Made by a program: the position numbers and the translations under genes. A stretch of 63,638 bases of DNA from assembly GCA_028819255.1 (NCBI GenBank), contig JAPPMB010000078.1:1-63638 (forward strand), read 5' to 3'. Every line of letters starts with the position of its first letter. Position 1 is the first letter of the stretch. This document shows positions 24,654 to 33,662 of this stretch, piece by piece. Source of the DNA: Bryobacterales bacterium (GTDB taxonomy: Bacteria > Acidobacteriota > Terriglobia > Bryobacterales > UBA6623). A model generated the notes under the pieces. The model ran no database searches and was not told the DNA's origin. It saw only the letters and a program-made list of their open reading frames with translations.

Positions 24654-25711
24654 CTAACGCCGTTTGCTGCTGATCTCCAAGACAAGCTCGTCTAGAAGCT
24701 CAAGGTAAATCAGGCTCTCTGCGTACAGTTGCACTTCGCGCCCTTTGGTCAATAGAACGACCACACCACCCGAAGCGCTGCCGATCGCAGCTCCCTTGGC
24801 GGCCCCCGACTTCCCTCCGAGCAGTCCTCCTGCGACAGCGCCCAGTCCGGCCCCGATTCCGACTCTCTTGGCATCGCGGGCACGGGTGGCCTCGGCTTCG
24901 AGAGTCACTATGTCCGTCCGGAGGGCGTGCCTGCTTCCCTGGAACTCGATCTCCTGCAGCTCCAACGAGATCAGCGCGTGCCCCTCGACCCTGCCGGAGG
25001 GCGACGCCTCGATCACCGTGCCGTGGACCGCGCTGCCGGTGGAAATCGATCCGCCCTCGTACGGCAAGGCATTGGTCAAGACCCCTTGAAATGAATCGCC
25101 GGGCTCGCTGAGCTTTGAGCCGATCCGTCCAGCTGGACGCATTCCGAGTATCGTCCCCCGAGGGATCGACACGGTGTTGGCCCGCGCCGGCACGGCGGCA
25201 TCTGTCGGCTCTGCCGGTGCCGGAGCCTCTGGGGATGGCGTTGATGCCGCATGCTCGTTTGCACTGCCGAAGCTCCGGTCGGCGACCGGCTCGCTCTCGG
25301 CCGGACGATGCTCGTTCAGCCCTTGGGGGGTATCGCAGATTCCGCGGCGCTCGTTGGTTCCTCACCGTGAGTTCTTTGCTCTGGCGGTACGCGATGTGGC
25401 GAGTCAGCGTTCGCGGACCTTGCCGCCTCATCGGCAGGATGGTAGTCCCGGGGACGATCCGCTCGTTGAGTGGGGCTTGAAGTCCTGGCAGGCGCCGCCT
25501 CGGTGCGCTCCGCCGCCATCGGGGCCGAGTTGGCATCGCCGCCGTCTTCGTGGAAAAGTTCATCCGCCACCGTCGGGGCCAAGACCTGCTCGGCCTGGCC
25601 CGACCTCCCTAATTCCTATGCGGCGTATACCCCGGCGCAAACGGACCCGATCGCGACGATAACAAGAACCACAGTCTTCGGGTGCTTCCCTGCGGCGATC
25701 CCTGATTTCAT
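24654..25711 (-). pseudogene. Disrupted glycine-zipper envelope protein
   Basis: Start ATG 25711 has an excellent ribosome-binding site (AAAGGAGG, 7 nt away) and encodes a single membrane anchor, HPKTVVLVIVAIGSVCAGVY. The frame then hits TAG at 25618-25616 but continues as protein (VLAPTVADELFHEDGGDANS, then a Pro/Ala/Glu-rich linker) until a run of six C on this strand near 25321-25331. There it shifts frame into another Pro/Ala-rich stretch (PSPEAPAPAEPTDAAVPARA) and a C-terminal domain: TVSIPRGTILGMRPAGRIGS, GSAVHGTVIEASPSGRVEGH, and a glycine zipper GIGAGLGAVAGGLLGGKSG. This layout matches acidobacterial anchored envelope proteins, with some resemblance to TrbI-like barrels. Two independent lesions make it a pseudogene, or one lesion plus an assembly error in the homopolymer. 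Nearby genes on the same strand look intact. Confidence 0.65.
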
Positions 25712-25811
25712 GTGGGTCCTCCTTTGTACGCATCTACGCGGCGAGTTCGTTGAGCAGAGTCTCCCGCCCGTGGGTTCGACCGGACGCCCTTCTTGGGCCC
25801 AAGTTCCCGTG

Positions 25812-26633
25812 TCATCGCCTTCCCATTCTGCGCTTGATCTCTTCAAAGGCCAGATTGCCGGCCTTCATCTGCTCCTCGGCCCTCGCTACGTTCCCTCCGC
25901 GACTTTCGACGGCGTCGGGATGAGAGCACTTGCGGTAGGCGTTGTACGCATCCTTGAAGTCTTGAAATGAGGCGTTAGGCTGGCACATGAAGATCTCGTA
26001 GGGGTCTGTCGGCCCATTGTCGGAACTCCCTTCACGGTCTCTTGGCCGGATTGGGATTCCCTTCAGCTGGGACTCCAACTGCTGGAGCCCTTCGTCGAAC
26101 TCCCGCATCTTCCCTTTTCGAAGCAAAGCGTCCAGTCGTGAGCTTGCAGCACCGCTCTGGATGTCGATGGCGAATCTGCGCTCAACGGGCGTCAATCGCT
26201 CCCGGAAAGACAGGTTCCGGACGGCCCACTGGGCCCGAACCTCGAATTCGGCCAGCGTTTCCCTGCAGCGCCGCAGAGTGTTGCACTTCCTCCTGGCCGA
26301 GGCCCATCGTGTTGCGAAACCGAGCGCGACTGCGGGCAATGTCGCTACCATGCCCGCACGAACGGGAAGGGTCTCGTCCGGAAGGGCGATCTCCAACTGA
26401 TTCAGAACCGACCTGGCAACCAGAGTCACGAGAGCGATGACCAATGCCGAGCGAAAGGGCCTGCGGAAGAGACAGGCGCCACAGATCAGGCCGATCGGTA
26501 CGACGATGCAGACCATGGCCGCGAACCCGAGACCGTAGAAGGCGGTGTTCGTTCCGATGAATGCGATGTAGAACAGCCAGCCGCCCAGCAGCAGGATCTC
26601 GCCTGCCGTCATGTCCGGGCGCTTTCGGTCCAC
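25812..26633 (-). CDS. Membrane protein with C-terminal J-domain
   Basis: A 273-residue protein. The first 120 residues contain about four hydrophobic segments (GEILLLGGWLFYIAFIGTN, LGFAAMVCIVVPIGLICGAC, ALVIALVTLVARS, VATLPAVALGFATRW). A charged helical middle follows (RRKCNTLRRCRETLAEFEVR, FDEGLQQLESQLKGIPI). The C-terminus is J-like: DPYEIFMCQPNASFQDFKDA, YRKCSHPDAVES with the essential HPD, and EEQMKAGNLAFEEIKRRMG. J-domains stimulate Hsp70 ATPase, so it may recruit DnaK to the membrane. The next gene on the strand is the broken envelope gene, about 100 nt downstream. Start ATG 26633 fits the first helix; MTAG at 26612 is an alternative. Confidence 0.75.
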   Translation of the reverse strand: MDRKRPDMTAGEILLLGGWLFYIAFIGTNTAFYGLGFAAMVCIVVPIGLICGACLFRRPFRSALVIALVTLVARSVLNQLEIALPDETLPVRAGMVATLPAVALGFATRWASARRKCNTLRRCRETLAEFEVRAQWAVRNLSFRERLTPVERRFAIDIQSGAASSRLDALLRKGKMREFDEGLQQLESQLKGIPIRPRDREGSSDNGPTDPYEIFMCQPNASFQDFKDAYNAYRKCSHPDAVESRGGNVARAEEQMKAGNLAFEEIKRRMGRR

Positions 26634-26855
26634 CGGAGCCTCACGTCACCAGATTCCCATACAGCGCTCTCGTGGCGGTTCCTGCTGGGAGCGGATTCCT
26701 CCGCGAAGGCCGTTATTCACCGCCAAGGCCATCCCTTGCCGGGACGCGTGCCCGAGCGGCGCCGGATGCGCGCCACGGTCCCGTGCGGACACCTGGCTGG
26801 CGAAAGTTGCTCTCCGAGGTCCACGGACAGCCCTGTCGCGCGACACACCAGTCAG

Positions 26856-28313
26856 CTACGCCAGTAGGTCGTGGACCACCCTCCCATGCACATCGGTGAG
26901 GGAAACATCGCGCCCTCCGAAGCGATAGATGAGCCGTTCATGGTCGAGTCCCACCAGGTGCAGGATTGTCGCGTGCAGGTCGTGGACCGTCGTCACATCC
27001 TCGACCGCATGCACGCCCAGCTCGTCCGTATTGCCGTACACCAGGCCCTTCCGAACCCCGCCTCCCGCCATCCAGATCGTGAATCCGGTTTCGTGGTGAT
27101 CCCGTCCGTCGCCGTTCCCCGTGTCGGGCGTGCGCCCGAACTCCGTTGCCCACACCACCAGCGTCTCGTCCAGCAGGCCGCGGGCCTTGAGGTCCTTGAG
27201 CAGGGCGGCAACCGGCTGGTCGGTGATTCGGGCGTTGCCCTCGTGCCCCTTCTTCAGGTCGGTGTGCTGGTCCCAGGTGCCGTTGTTCCCGCCGTAGACC
27301 TCCGCGCAGGTGACCTCCACGAAACGGACACCGGATTCGATCAGGCGACGGGCCCGCAGGCACTGCGTCGCATAGAGCCGGGCCTCGGTTTCCTGGGCCT
27401 CGAGGCCGTAGTCCCGGCGGGTCTGGGCCGTCTCCCGGTCGAGGTCCAGCACGTCGGGAAGCAGCGACTGCATGCGGTAGGCGAGTTCGTAGTTGCGGAT
27501 CGCGGACTCGATGGCATCGTCTCCCCCCTGTGATCTGGCAAGGAGGCGGTCCTGCTCGATCACCGCGTCCAGCTTGGCTCGCTGCACGGGATCCGTGTCC
27601 GAGGGGGCTAGGTTGTGGATGGGGACGCCATCGGCGGCGACCGATGTGGCCTGGTGGCTGGCCGGCAGAAAACCGGCGGAGAAATTCTCCACGCCTCCGG
27701 GGGGAACCGCCCCGCCGTCGAGCAGCACATATCCGGGAAGGTCGTGGTTTTCCGTTCCCAGTCCGTAGGTGATCCACGAGCCAAGGCTTGGATGGCCGCC
27801 GACGTTCCGCCCCGTGTGCAGCTTGATGTTGCTGCGGGGGTGCAGCGGGAAATCCGACTTCATCGAACGCACGATGGCGATGTCGTCGACACATCCGGCG
27901 ACATGGGGAAACAGCTCGCTGACCATCGCCCCGCTCTCGCCGTGCCGCCGGAACTTCCACGGGCTGCCAAGCCATTTTCGATTCGGCCCCGCCGTGTAGT
28001 TGTCGAGGGTCGCCTTGGTGCCGTCAAGTTCCGCCAGCTTCGGCTTCGGGTCGAAGGTGTCCATGTGCGAGACCCCGCCCGACATGAACAGGAACACGAC
28101 ATGCTTGGCCGTCGGCGCGTGGTGCGGCCCAGGGGGTGCGGCAAGGCCTGCGTAGGCGCGGTCGGCCATCAGTGCCGAGAGGGCCGTCAAGCCGAACCCG
28201 GAAGACACGGAGGCCAGCACGTCCCGGCGGGTCGGCGGCCTCGGGACCGGCCAGCGGCCGTACCGGCCGGATCTTCCAGGTCGGTTCCTCGCATGCGCTC
28301 GTTTGCGTTTCAT
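26856..28313 (-). CDS. Tat-exported DUF1501 protein, copy 2
   Basis: A 485-residue DUF1501 protein. After a basic N-terminus comes the Tat signal PTRRDVLASVSSGFGLTALS. Landmarks are HVVFLFMSGGVSHMDTFDPK, FRRHGESGAMVSELFPHVAG, SMKSDFPLHPRSNIKLHTG, AYRMQSLLPDVLDLDRET, TWDQHTDLKKGHEGN, LVVWATEFGRTPDTGNGDG and HDLHATILHLVGLDHERLIY. It belongs to a different DUF1501 branch from copy 1 (HPRSNIKLHTG in place of HDPAITFFQTG). ATG 28313 has GGAGG about 5 nt upstream, and the gene begins 10 nt after the PSD1 stop, so the two are translationally linked. The envelope role is as for copy 1. Confidence 0.92.
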   Translation of the reverse strand: MKRKRAHARNRPGRSGRYGRWPVPRPPTRRDVLASVSSGFGLTALSALMADRAYAGLAAPPGPHHAPTAKHVVFLFMSGGVSHMDTFDPKPKLAELDGTKATLDNYTAGPNRKWLGSPWKFRRHGESGAMVSELFPHVAGCVDDIAIVRSMKSDFPLHPRSNIKLHTGRNVGGHPSLGSWITYGLGTENHDLPGYVLLDGGAVPPGGVENFSAGFLPASHQATSVAADGVPIHNLAPSDTDPVQRAKLDAVIEQDRLLARSQGGDDAIESAIRNYELAYRMQSLLPDVLDLDRETAQTRRDYGLEAQETEARLYATQCLRARRLIESGVRFVEVTCAEVYGGNNGTWDQHTDLKKGHEGNARITDQPVAALLKDLKARGLLDETLVVWATEFGRTPDTGNGDGRDHHETGFTIWMAGGGVRKGLVYGNTDELGVHAVEDVTTVHDLHATILHLVGLDHERLIYRFGGRDVSLTDVHGRVVHDLLA

Positions 28314-28323
28314 TCCCCCTCCG

Positions 28324-31300
28324 CTACTGGATATAGACGAACTCTTTCAGGTTGAAGATCGTGTGGGCCACATCCCGCCAGACCGGCACGCTTTTGAGCA
28401 GCTGCTCCTCCGGCACCCCATGGAGCGCGCCGAGACGGCTGGCCAGCGCGCCCATCCGTTCCATCTCACGCTTCGTCGGGATCCTTCCCAGGGAAGTCCG
28501 GTACATCGTCCGGAGTCTGGTGTCGACGGACTCGCTGGTCTCCTCGACCAGCGCCTTGGCCCAGAATTGCGCCTCTCCGATGACGAACCGGTCGTTCATC
28601 ATTGCGAGAGCCTGGCGAGGCACGTTCGTGACGTCCCGCCGCCCCCTGGCCATCGCCGGCGCGGGAAAGTCCAGTGCCTCCAGGAACGCCGCTGCCTCGT
28701 GCCTGGTCACCTTGAGGTAGATGCTGCGCCGGCCGCGGCCGTCGAGCGGTCCCGAAAGGAGCTTCCGGTAGGCCTTCGGCTTCTCGCGGTAGGGATGCAC
28801 GCTGGGTCCGAACATCGCTGGGTCGAGCTTGCCCGACACCGAGAGAATCGCATCGCGGATCGATTCGGCCTCGAGCCGGCGGGCCGGGTACCTGTGGAAC
28901 AGCCTGTTGCCCGGATCCGCCTCGCGGGTCTCCGGCCGGGCCCTGCTTGACTGCCGGAACGCACGCGACATCACGATCCTGCGGATCGCTCTCTTGATCG
29001 ACCAGCCGTCCTGCACAAACCGGCTGGCCAGGTGGTCCAGCAGGTCCGGATGCGTGGGGCGCTCGCCGAACCGCCCGAGATTGTCGACCGTGGCGACAAT
29101 GCCGCGTCCGAACAGGTAGTGCCAGATTCGATTGACCATGACCCTGGCGGTGAGCGGATTGCCGGGGCTTGCGATCGCCTCCGCCATCTCGCGGCGGCCG
29201 CTTCCGTGCGGTCGGCCCGGACCGCTCAGGTCTCCCAGCAGCGACAGGAACCCGCGCGGAACGACCGCGCCCAGCTCCTCCGCGTTCCCCGACTCGAAGA
29301 TCGGGCTGTCATGGCCCGGATCCAGGTCGGACATGCCCTGGACCACCCGCGGTGCGCCCAACTGCCTTTCGAGGGCCCGGTAGCGGTCAACCGACGTCCG
29401 CAGGTCGGGCGTAAGGTACTTGGAGTTGGCAAGCAGGCTGTTCTCAATCAGCCACTGGAGCCAGCGGGCCTGGTCGTCATCGGCGCTTCCCTGGCGCCAC
29501 GCCTCCACCGACTCCCGCGCGACCGAAGCGTAGCGGGCGGCCAGTTCCTCCAAGCTGGCGGGAGCTCCTGGCCCGAGGATCGGCAGCAAATGGCGGAGCT
29601 CGTCTTTGGGCAGCTCCTCGCAGTCGTGCAGCACGGCCTTCGTCACGCCGAAGAGCGACCGCGGATCGGCCATCTGCTCTTCACTGATCTCCGTCATCCG
29701 GGCGGGTCGGTCGGGGAGCCGCGGGTTGTCGTGCTTGGTGACCAGCTCCGCGTAGATCCGGTATTCGTCGTGCTCGTTGCGCAGGGGAATCCTGATCCAG
29801 CGGAGCCTCGGCTGGTCGAGCACGGCGTAGCGCTCGCTGAGCATGCAGTTGTCCAGGACCGTGCGCCAGGCCGCCAGCTTTCCGCCGACCACCCGGAGGC
29901 TCAGGTACCTTCGGTCTCTCGGCAGGAGCGGAGACCGCACGGCGCCGTTGAGCTTCCCGGACAGCAAGTGGGTGTAGAGGCCTGCGGGAAAGATCCCCGA
30001 GAGGACCTCGGGACCGCCGGGAGCGACGGAGAACGCGCCGCTGGACGCCGGGACCGTCTCGAACGCCCGGCCCTCGGCATGCCATCCGCCCATGTCCCCG
30101 CCGCCGAAGTCGGCGGAGGTGTCGAAGTGATCCGCGTTGAAGTCTGTGCGCCACTGCCGCTGCAGGCGGTAGCGCTCGACGAGCCGGTTCCACGAGGTCT
30201 CCAGTGTCGCGTCCGGGTCGCTCTCGTCCGGAAGCGCGAGTTCCGCCCAGGGAAACAGAGGGCTGTCGAGCTCCAGGGCTTCGCTGTCCAGGAGGCTTCG
30301 AATGCGCTCACCGCGTTCCGGGTCCAGGACCGGGGCTGACCGGCCCGGCGCCGAATCGCCCGGAGACCCGCCGATCGAAGCGAGGAGGTGGCTCGCCAGA
30401 TCGTCCGCTTCCGACAGCCAGAACGAGGACAGTTCACTGCGAATGCTCTTCTTGAGCCGCTCCATGCGCTGCTTCAGGCCGGCGTCGGCCTGGCCCGTGT
30501 CCACGGTTCTCGTCACCAGGCGCGAGCTGTCGAGCACGCCGTAGAGGCCGTAGTAGTCGGCCGTCGGGATGGGATCCAGCTTGTGGTCGTGGCAGCGGGC
30601 GCACGAGATCGTGAGCCCCTGGAAGGCCTTGCCGAGCGTGTCGATCTGGTCGTCGACCACGTCGGTGCGGACCTCGCGGAACATCGTGCAGTCGTCGTGC
30701 CCCTGTTCGCCCAGCCGGAAGAAGAAGGTCCCGATCAGGGACTCGTTCACCTCTCCTCCCGGATCGAGGCGCGGCTCGCCGAGCAGGTCGCCGGCGATGT
30801 GCTCACGGACAAGCTGGTCGTAAGGAACGTCTGCATTGAGGGCGCGGATCAGATAGTCCCGGTAATGCCACGCCCCGTTGTTCTCGTAGTTCCAGTCGTC
30901 CCCCAGCGTCTCGCCGAATCGCACCACGTCCATCCAGTGGCGGGCCCAGTGCTCCCCGAAGTGCGGCGACTCGAGCAAGCGGTCCACGACCCTTGCGTAG
31001 GCGTCGGGGGAGCGGTCGCCGACGAAATCCGCGACCTCCCGGGAGGTTGGTGGCAGTCCGGTCAGAACGAAACTCAGTCTCCGGACCAGTGCGACCCTCT
31101 CTGCGGGCCCGCTCGGCCTCTGCGACACCTCGTTGAGTCGGGCGAGGACGAAACGGTCGATCTCTTGCTTGTCCCACTCCCTCCATGTCGAGTTCGGTAT
31201 CGGCGGGTCCGTGACCGGCTGGAATGCCCAGTGCTCGCGGCGCATCGCCTCGTAGTGCCGGGCAACGTCGGCATCGCCGGCTGGTGCCTGCTCTGAAGGC

Positions 31301-31692
31301 CACGGCAGCCCGCGGCGGACCCACTCTTCCAAGGCCTCGATGCTCGAGTCCGCGAGCTTTCCGCCAAGAGGCATCTCGATCGATTCGTGCCGCACCGCCT
31401 GGATCAGCAGGCTTTCGCCGGGGGATCCGGAACGAGCTGCAGGCCCCCGGTTGCCGCCCTTGAGCACCGCTTCCCGCGAATCGAGCCTGAGGCCCGACAT
31501 GGAGTTGGACTCGCTGTGGCACGAGGCGCACTGCGTGGACAGGATCGGTCGGACCTTCCGCTCAAAGAATTCCAGATCGAGATCCGACCAGTCCGCCGAC
31601 GCCGGCGGCAGGTTCAATGACAGCGCCAGCACCAGGCTGGCGATCACATGCAGCTTCGGAATGGCTACTGAGGATTGGAGGGGGGCAAGCAT
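28324..31692 (-). CDS. PSD1 family secreted cytochrome-like protein, copy 2
   Basis: A 1,122-residue exported protein. The signal peptide (LHVIASLVLALSLNLPPASA) is followed by PSCyt1 with haem motif CASCH at residues 55-59 and GLRLDSREAVLKGGNRGPA, DUF1549 (WARHWMDVVRFGETLGDDWN, DVPYDQLVREHIAGDLLGEP, CARCHDHKLDPIPTADYYG), a long linker region of unclear fold (about 480-700) and DUF1553 (NRIWHYLFGRGIVATVDNLG, RRSIYLKVTRHEAAAFLEAL, NVPRQALAMMNDRFVIGEAQ). It belongs to a different branch from copy 1 and lacks an obvious LamG domain. It leads the two-gene operon with DUF1501 copy 2. Likely periplasmic; molecular role not established. Confidence 0.92.
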   Translation of the reverse strand: MLAPLQSSVAIPKLHVIASLVLALSLNLPPASADWSDLDLEFFERKVRPILSTQCASCHSESNSMSGLRLDSREAVLKGGNRGPAARSGSPGESLLIQAVRHESIEMPLGGKLADSSIEALEEWVRRGLPWPSEQAPAGDADVARHYEAMRREHWAFQPVTDPPIPNSTWREWDKQEIDRFVLARLNEVSQRPSGPAERVALVRRLSFVLTGLPPTSREVADFVGDRSPDAYARVVDRLLESPHFGEHWARHWMDVVRFGETLGDDWNYENNGAWHYRDYLIRALNADVPYDQLVREHIAGDLLGEPRLDPGGEVNESLIGTFFFRLGEQGHDDCTMFREVRTDVVDDQIDTLGKAFQGLTISCARCHDHKLDPIPTADYYGLYGVLDSSRLVTRTVDTGQADAGLKQRMERLKKSIRSELSSFWLSEADDLASHLLASIGGSPGDSAPGRSAPVLDPERGERIRSLLDSEALELDSPLFPWAELALPDESDPDATLETSWNRLVERYRLQRQWRTDFNADHFDTSADFGGGDMGGWHAEGRAFETVPASSGAFSVAPGGPEVLSGIFPAGLYTHLLSGKLNGAVRSPLLPRDRRYLSLRVVGGKLAAWRTVLDNCMLSERYAVLDQPRLRWIRIPLRNEHDEYRIYAELVTKHDNPRLPDRPARMTEISEEQMADPRSLFGVTKAVLHDCEELPKDELRHLLPILGPGAPASLEELAARYASVARESVEAWRQGSADDDQARWLQWLIENSLLANSKYLTPDLRTSVDRYRALERQLGAPRVVQGMSDLDPGHDSPIFESGNAEELGAVVPRGFLSLLGDLSGPGRPHGSGRREMAEAIASPGNPLTARVMVNRIWHYLFGRGIVATVDNLGRFGERPTHPDLLDHLASRFVQDGWSIKRAIRRIVMSRAFRQSSRARPETREADPGNRLFHRYPARRLEAESIRDAILSVSGKLDPAMFGPSVHPYREKPKAYRKLLSGPLDGRGRRSIYLKVTRHEAAAFLEALDFPAPAMARGRRDVTNVPRQALAMMNDRFVIGEAQFWAKALVEETSESVDTRLRTMYRTSLGRIPTKREMERMGALASRLGALHGVPEEQLLKSVPVWRDVAHTIFNLKEFVYIQ

Positions 31693-31962
31693 GCGGGTAC
31701 CGGGACGGCCGCGCGGGTGTCGTTCCTACAGTACCCGAGGGACCGGAAGGGCACAAGGGCTCCCGACATGGGTCATGGGGCACAAGACTACTCTGCAACG
31801 GGCGCTTTCGCCGTTCGGCGGTGAATGGCTGTCCGCGGGCACCGGGAACGCCACACATTGGTGTCTTTTCTGATGAGGAGGTCGAGCGGAACGGCGCCTG
31901 CGATCGAGTCCATGCGCACTCCGGCCCGGTCCGGAGGCAGCAACCTCCTGCTTGGGATCCCG

Positions 31963-33405
31963 TCAAGGCCTTCGAGGCGGCGCCAGGCCGACGGCCGCTG
32001 CTACAACCAGCAGCGCGGAGACGCTGGCCGAAAGTGCCGGCAGCGCCGTCTGGATCGTCGTCGGCAGTGCAGCGAGCGGCGGCTGCGAACTGCCGAATAT
32101 CACGGTCATCAGTACGATCGCAAGACTCGTGAGGATTGCCGCCCGCACGGCTCGCCCGACGTTCCAGCTCCACGCGCGCGTACCAGCGCGAATCTGCCGG
32201 ATCAGCTGTCGGGCGCGCCACATGCTCGCGACGAAGAGAACGGCGGCTGACGCGAGAAAGACCTGCGACCAGGTATCGGGCGACTCGAAACGGCTTGATC
32301 GCTCGGCGTCGGGAAGTGGTGTCCCGCGAAGTTTGCGTACTATCGCCCGAGCGATGGGCTGGGCACGGCTCGTGCCGGCGTTGATGAGGACTGCCGCTCC
32401 AAGACCGCGCCTCGGCGCGAGCGCGACGGCCGTGTCGGCACCCCACAAGCTGCCCGTGTGTTCCAGCACAAGCTCGCCGTTGAGCCACTCGGCCTCCTCG
32501 CTCACGTTCCAGCCCAGGTCGTACTCCGGTTCCAGGCGGTCCCACCAGGGACCCCGCTCCGGGACGCTGATATCCAGCGGCTTCGGGCGCATCAGGGCTG
32601 CCATATACGTCCCCATGTCCTCGGCGCTCGCCTTGACTTGGGAACTGCCGTACCATCCGAGGAAGCGCGAAGGGCTGACGCGGATGCGTCCCCACTGCCG
32701 TTCGTGCGGGAAGGCGTCGTCCGAAGAGCGATCCGGATGTTCGATCACCTTGGTCCGGTGCATGCCCAACGGCTCGAAGACCTGCTCGCGCATGTATCGG
32801 GGGAACGGAACCCCGGACATGCGCTGGACGATGGCGGCAAGGAGCACGTAGTTGCTGTTCGCGTAGGAGAACGTCGCACCGCCGGGGCTCTCGAGATCCG
32901 ATTGAGCCAGCCTTCGCTCTGCCGCAGCCAGGTCGAGGCCGGCCTCGCTGCAGCAGGGCACGAGGAAGTCGTGCCGTCGCCTCAGTCCGCTGCGATGCCG
33001 GATCAGATCGCGGACGGTCACTCCTTGCCAGGCTGCGCCTTCGAGTTCGGGCAGGTATGTGGAAGCGGCCAGGCCGAGGTCGATCGTCCCCTCGCGCTCC
33101 AGCCGCAGGAGTCCAAGTGCCGTGAACGCCTTGCTGACGGAGGCCAGATCCGTCGGCGTATCGACCTGCATGGCCGATCTTGACTCGCCATTCCGCACGC
33201 CGTAGGCCCGGACGTACGAGACTCTCGCGTCCTCGACAATCGCCAGCGACAGACCGGGGATGCCGTTGAACTGCATTTCCGACCGCAGGAAGCGGTCGAG
33301 CCGTTGGCTGTCCGTCGCCCCCGAGCCAGCGTGGACTGAGAGAACGACGACGGCAAGTGCCGCAGCGGACTGGCCCAGGTTGCGCGCCTTCACCGTCGGC
33401 GCCAT
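31963..33405 (-). CDS. Serine beta-lactamase-like hydrolase with C-terminal membrane segments
   Basis: A class C beta-lactamase/esterase-like protein of about 480 residues. An N-terminal export signal (NLGQSAAALAVVVLSVHAGSG) precedes the catalytic domain: MQFNGIPGLSLAIVED, the serine motif SVSK (Ser89, Lys92), the YAN motif in FSYANSNYVLLAAIVQR, YDLGWNVSEEAEW and the HTG motif in LVLEHTGSLWGADTAVAL. Three hydrophobic segments close the protein (VFLASAAVLFVASMW, AAILTSLAIVLMTVIFG, LSASVSALLVVAAAVGL), so it is anchored with the catalytic domain outside. The family includes peptidases and esterases more often than true lactamases, so the substrate is unknown. ATG 33405 is chosen from the signal peptide; ATG 33465 is further upstream in a low-complexity part. 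Confidence 0.85.
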   Translation of the reverse strand: MAPTVKARNLGQSAAALAVVVLSVHAGSGATDSQRLDRFLRSEMQFNGIPGLSLAIVEDARVSYVRAYGVRNGESRSAMQVDTPTDLASVSKAFTALGLLRLEREGTIDLGLAASTYLPELEGAAWQGVTVRDLIRHRSGLRRRHDFLVPCCSEAGLDLAAAERRLAQSDLESPGGATFSYANSNYVLLAAIVQRMSGVPFPRYMREQVFEPLGMHRTKVIEHPDRSSDDAFPHERQWGRIRVSPSRFLGWYGSSQVKASAEDMGTYMAALMRPKPLDISVPERGPWWDRLEPEYDLGWNVSEEAEWLNGELVLEHTGSLWGADTAVALAPRRGLGAAVLINAGTSRAQPIARAIVRKLRGTPLPDAERSSRFESPDTWSQVFLASAAVLFVASMWRARQLIRQIRAGTRAWSWNVGRAVRAAILTSLAIVLMTVIFGSSQPPLAALPTTIQTALPALSASVSALLVVAAAVGLAPPRRP

Positions 33406-33662
33406 CGTACCAGCGACTCCCGCGCCGACACGACAAGGGCACCGGGCGGCAGGCTTCGGTCGCATGCCCGACGGGAGGCGGCTTCGGCAAGCGGAAGCGG
33501 ACGCCTGGCCGCGGCCTCTGGGCTCGCCGAGCCCGTGGTCGTCACAGCACTGAGGGGACCGGGTACCCTGGCACGTCCGGCGTGAACCTGGTCGTCACCG
33601 CCTCTGAACCGGCATGCGAGGCAAATGCAACATGTTTGCGGCAGGGCCGGCCGGCCTCGCGA

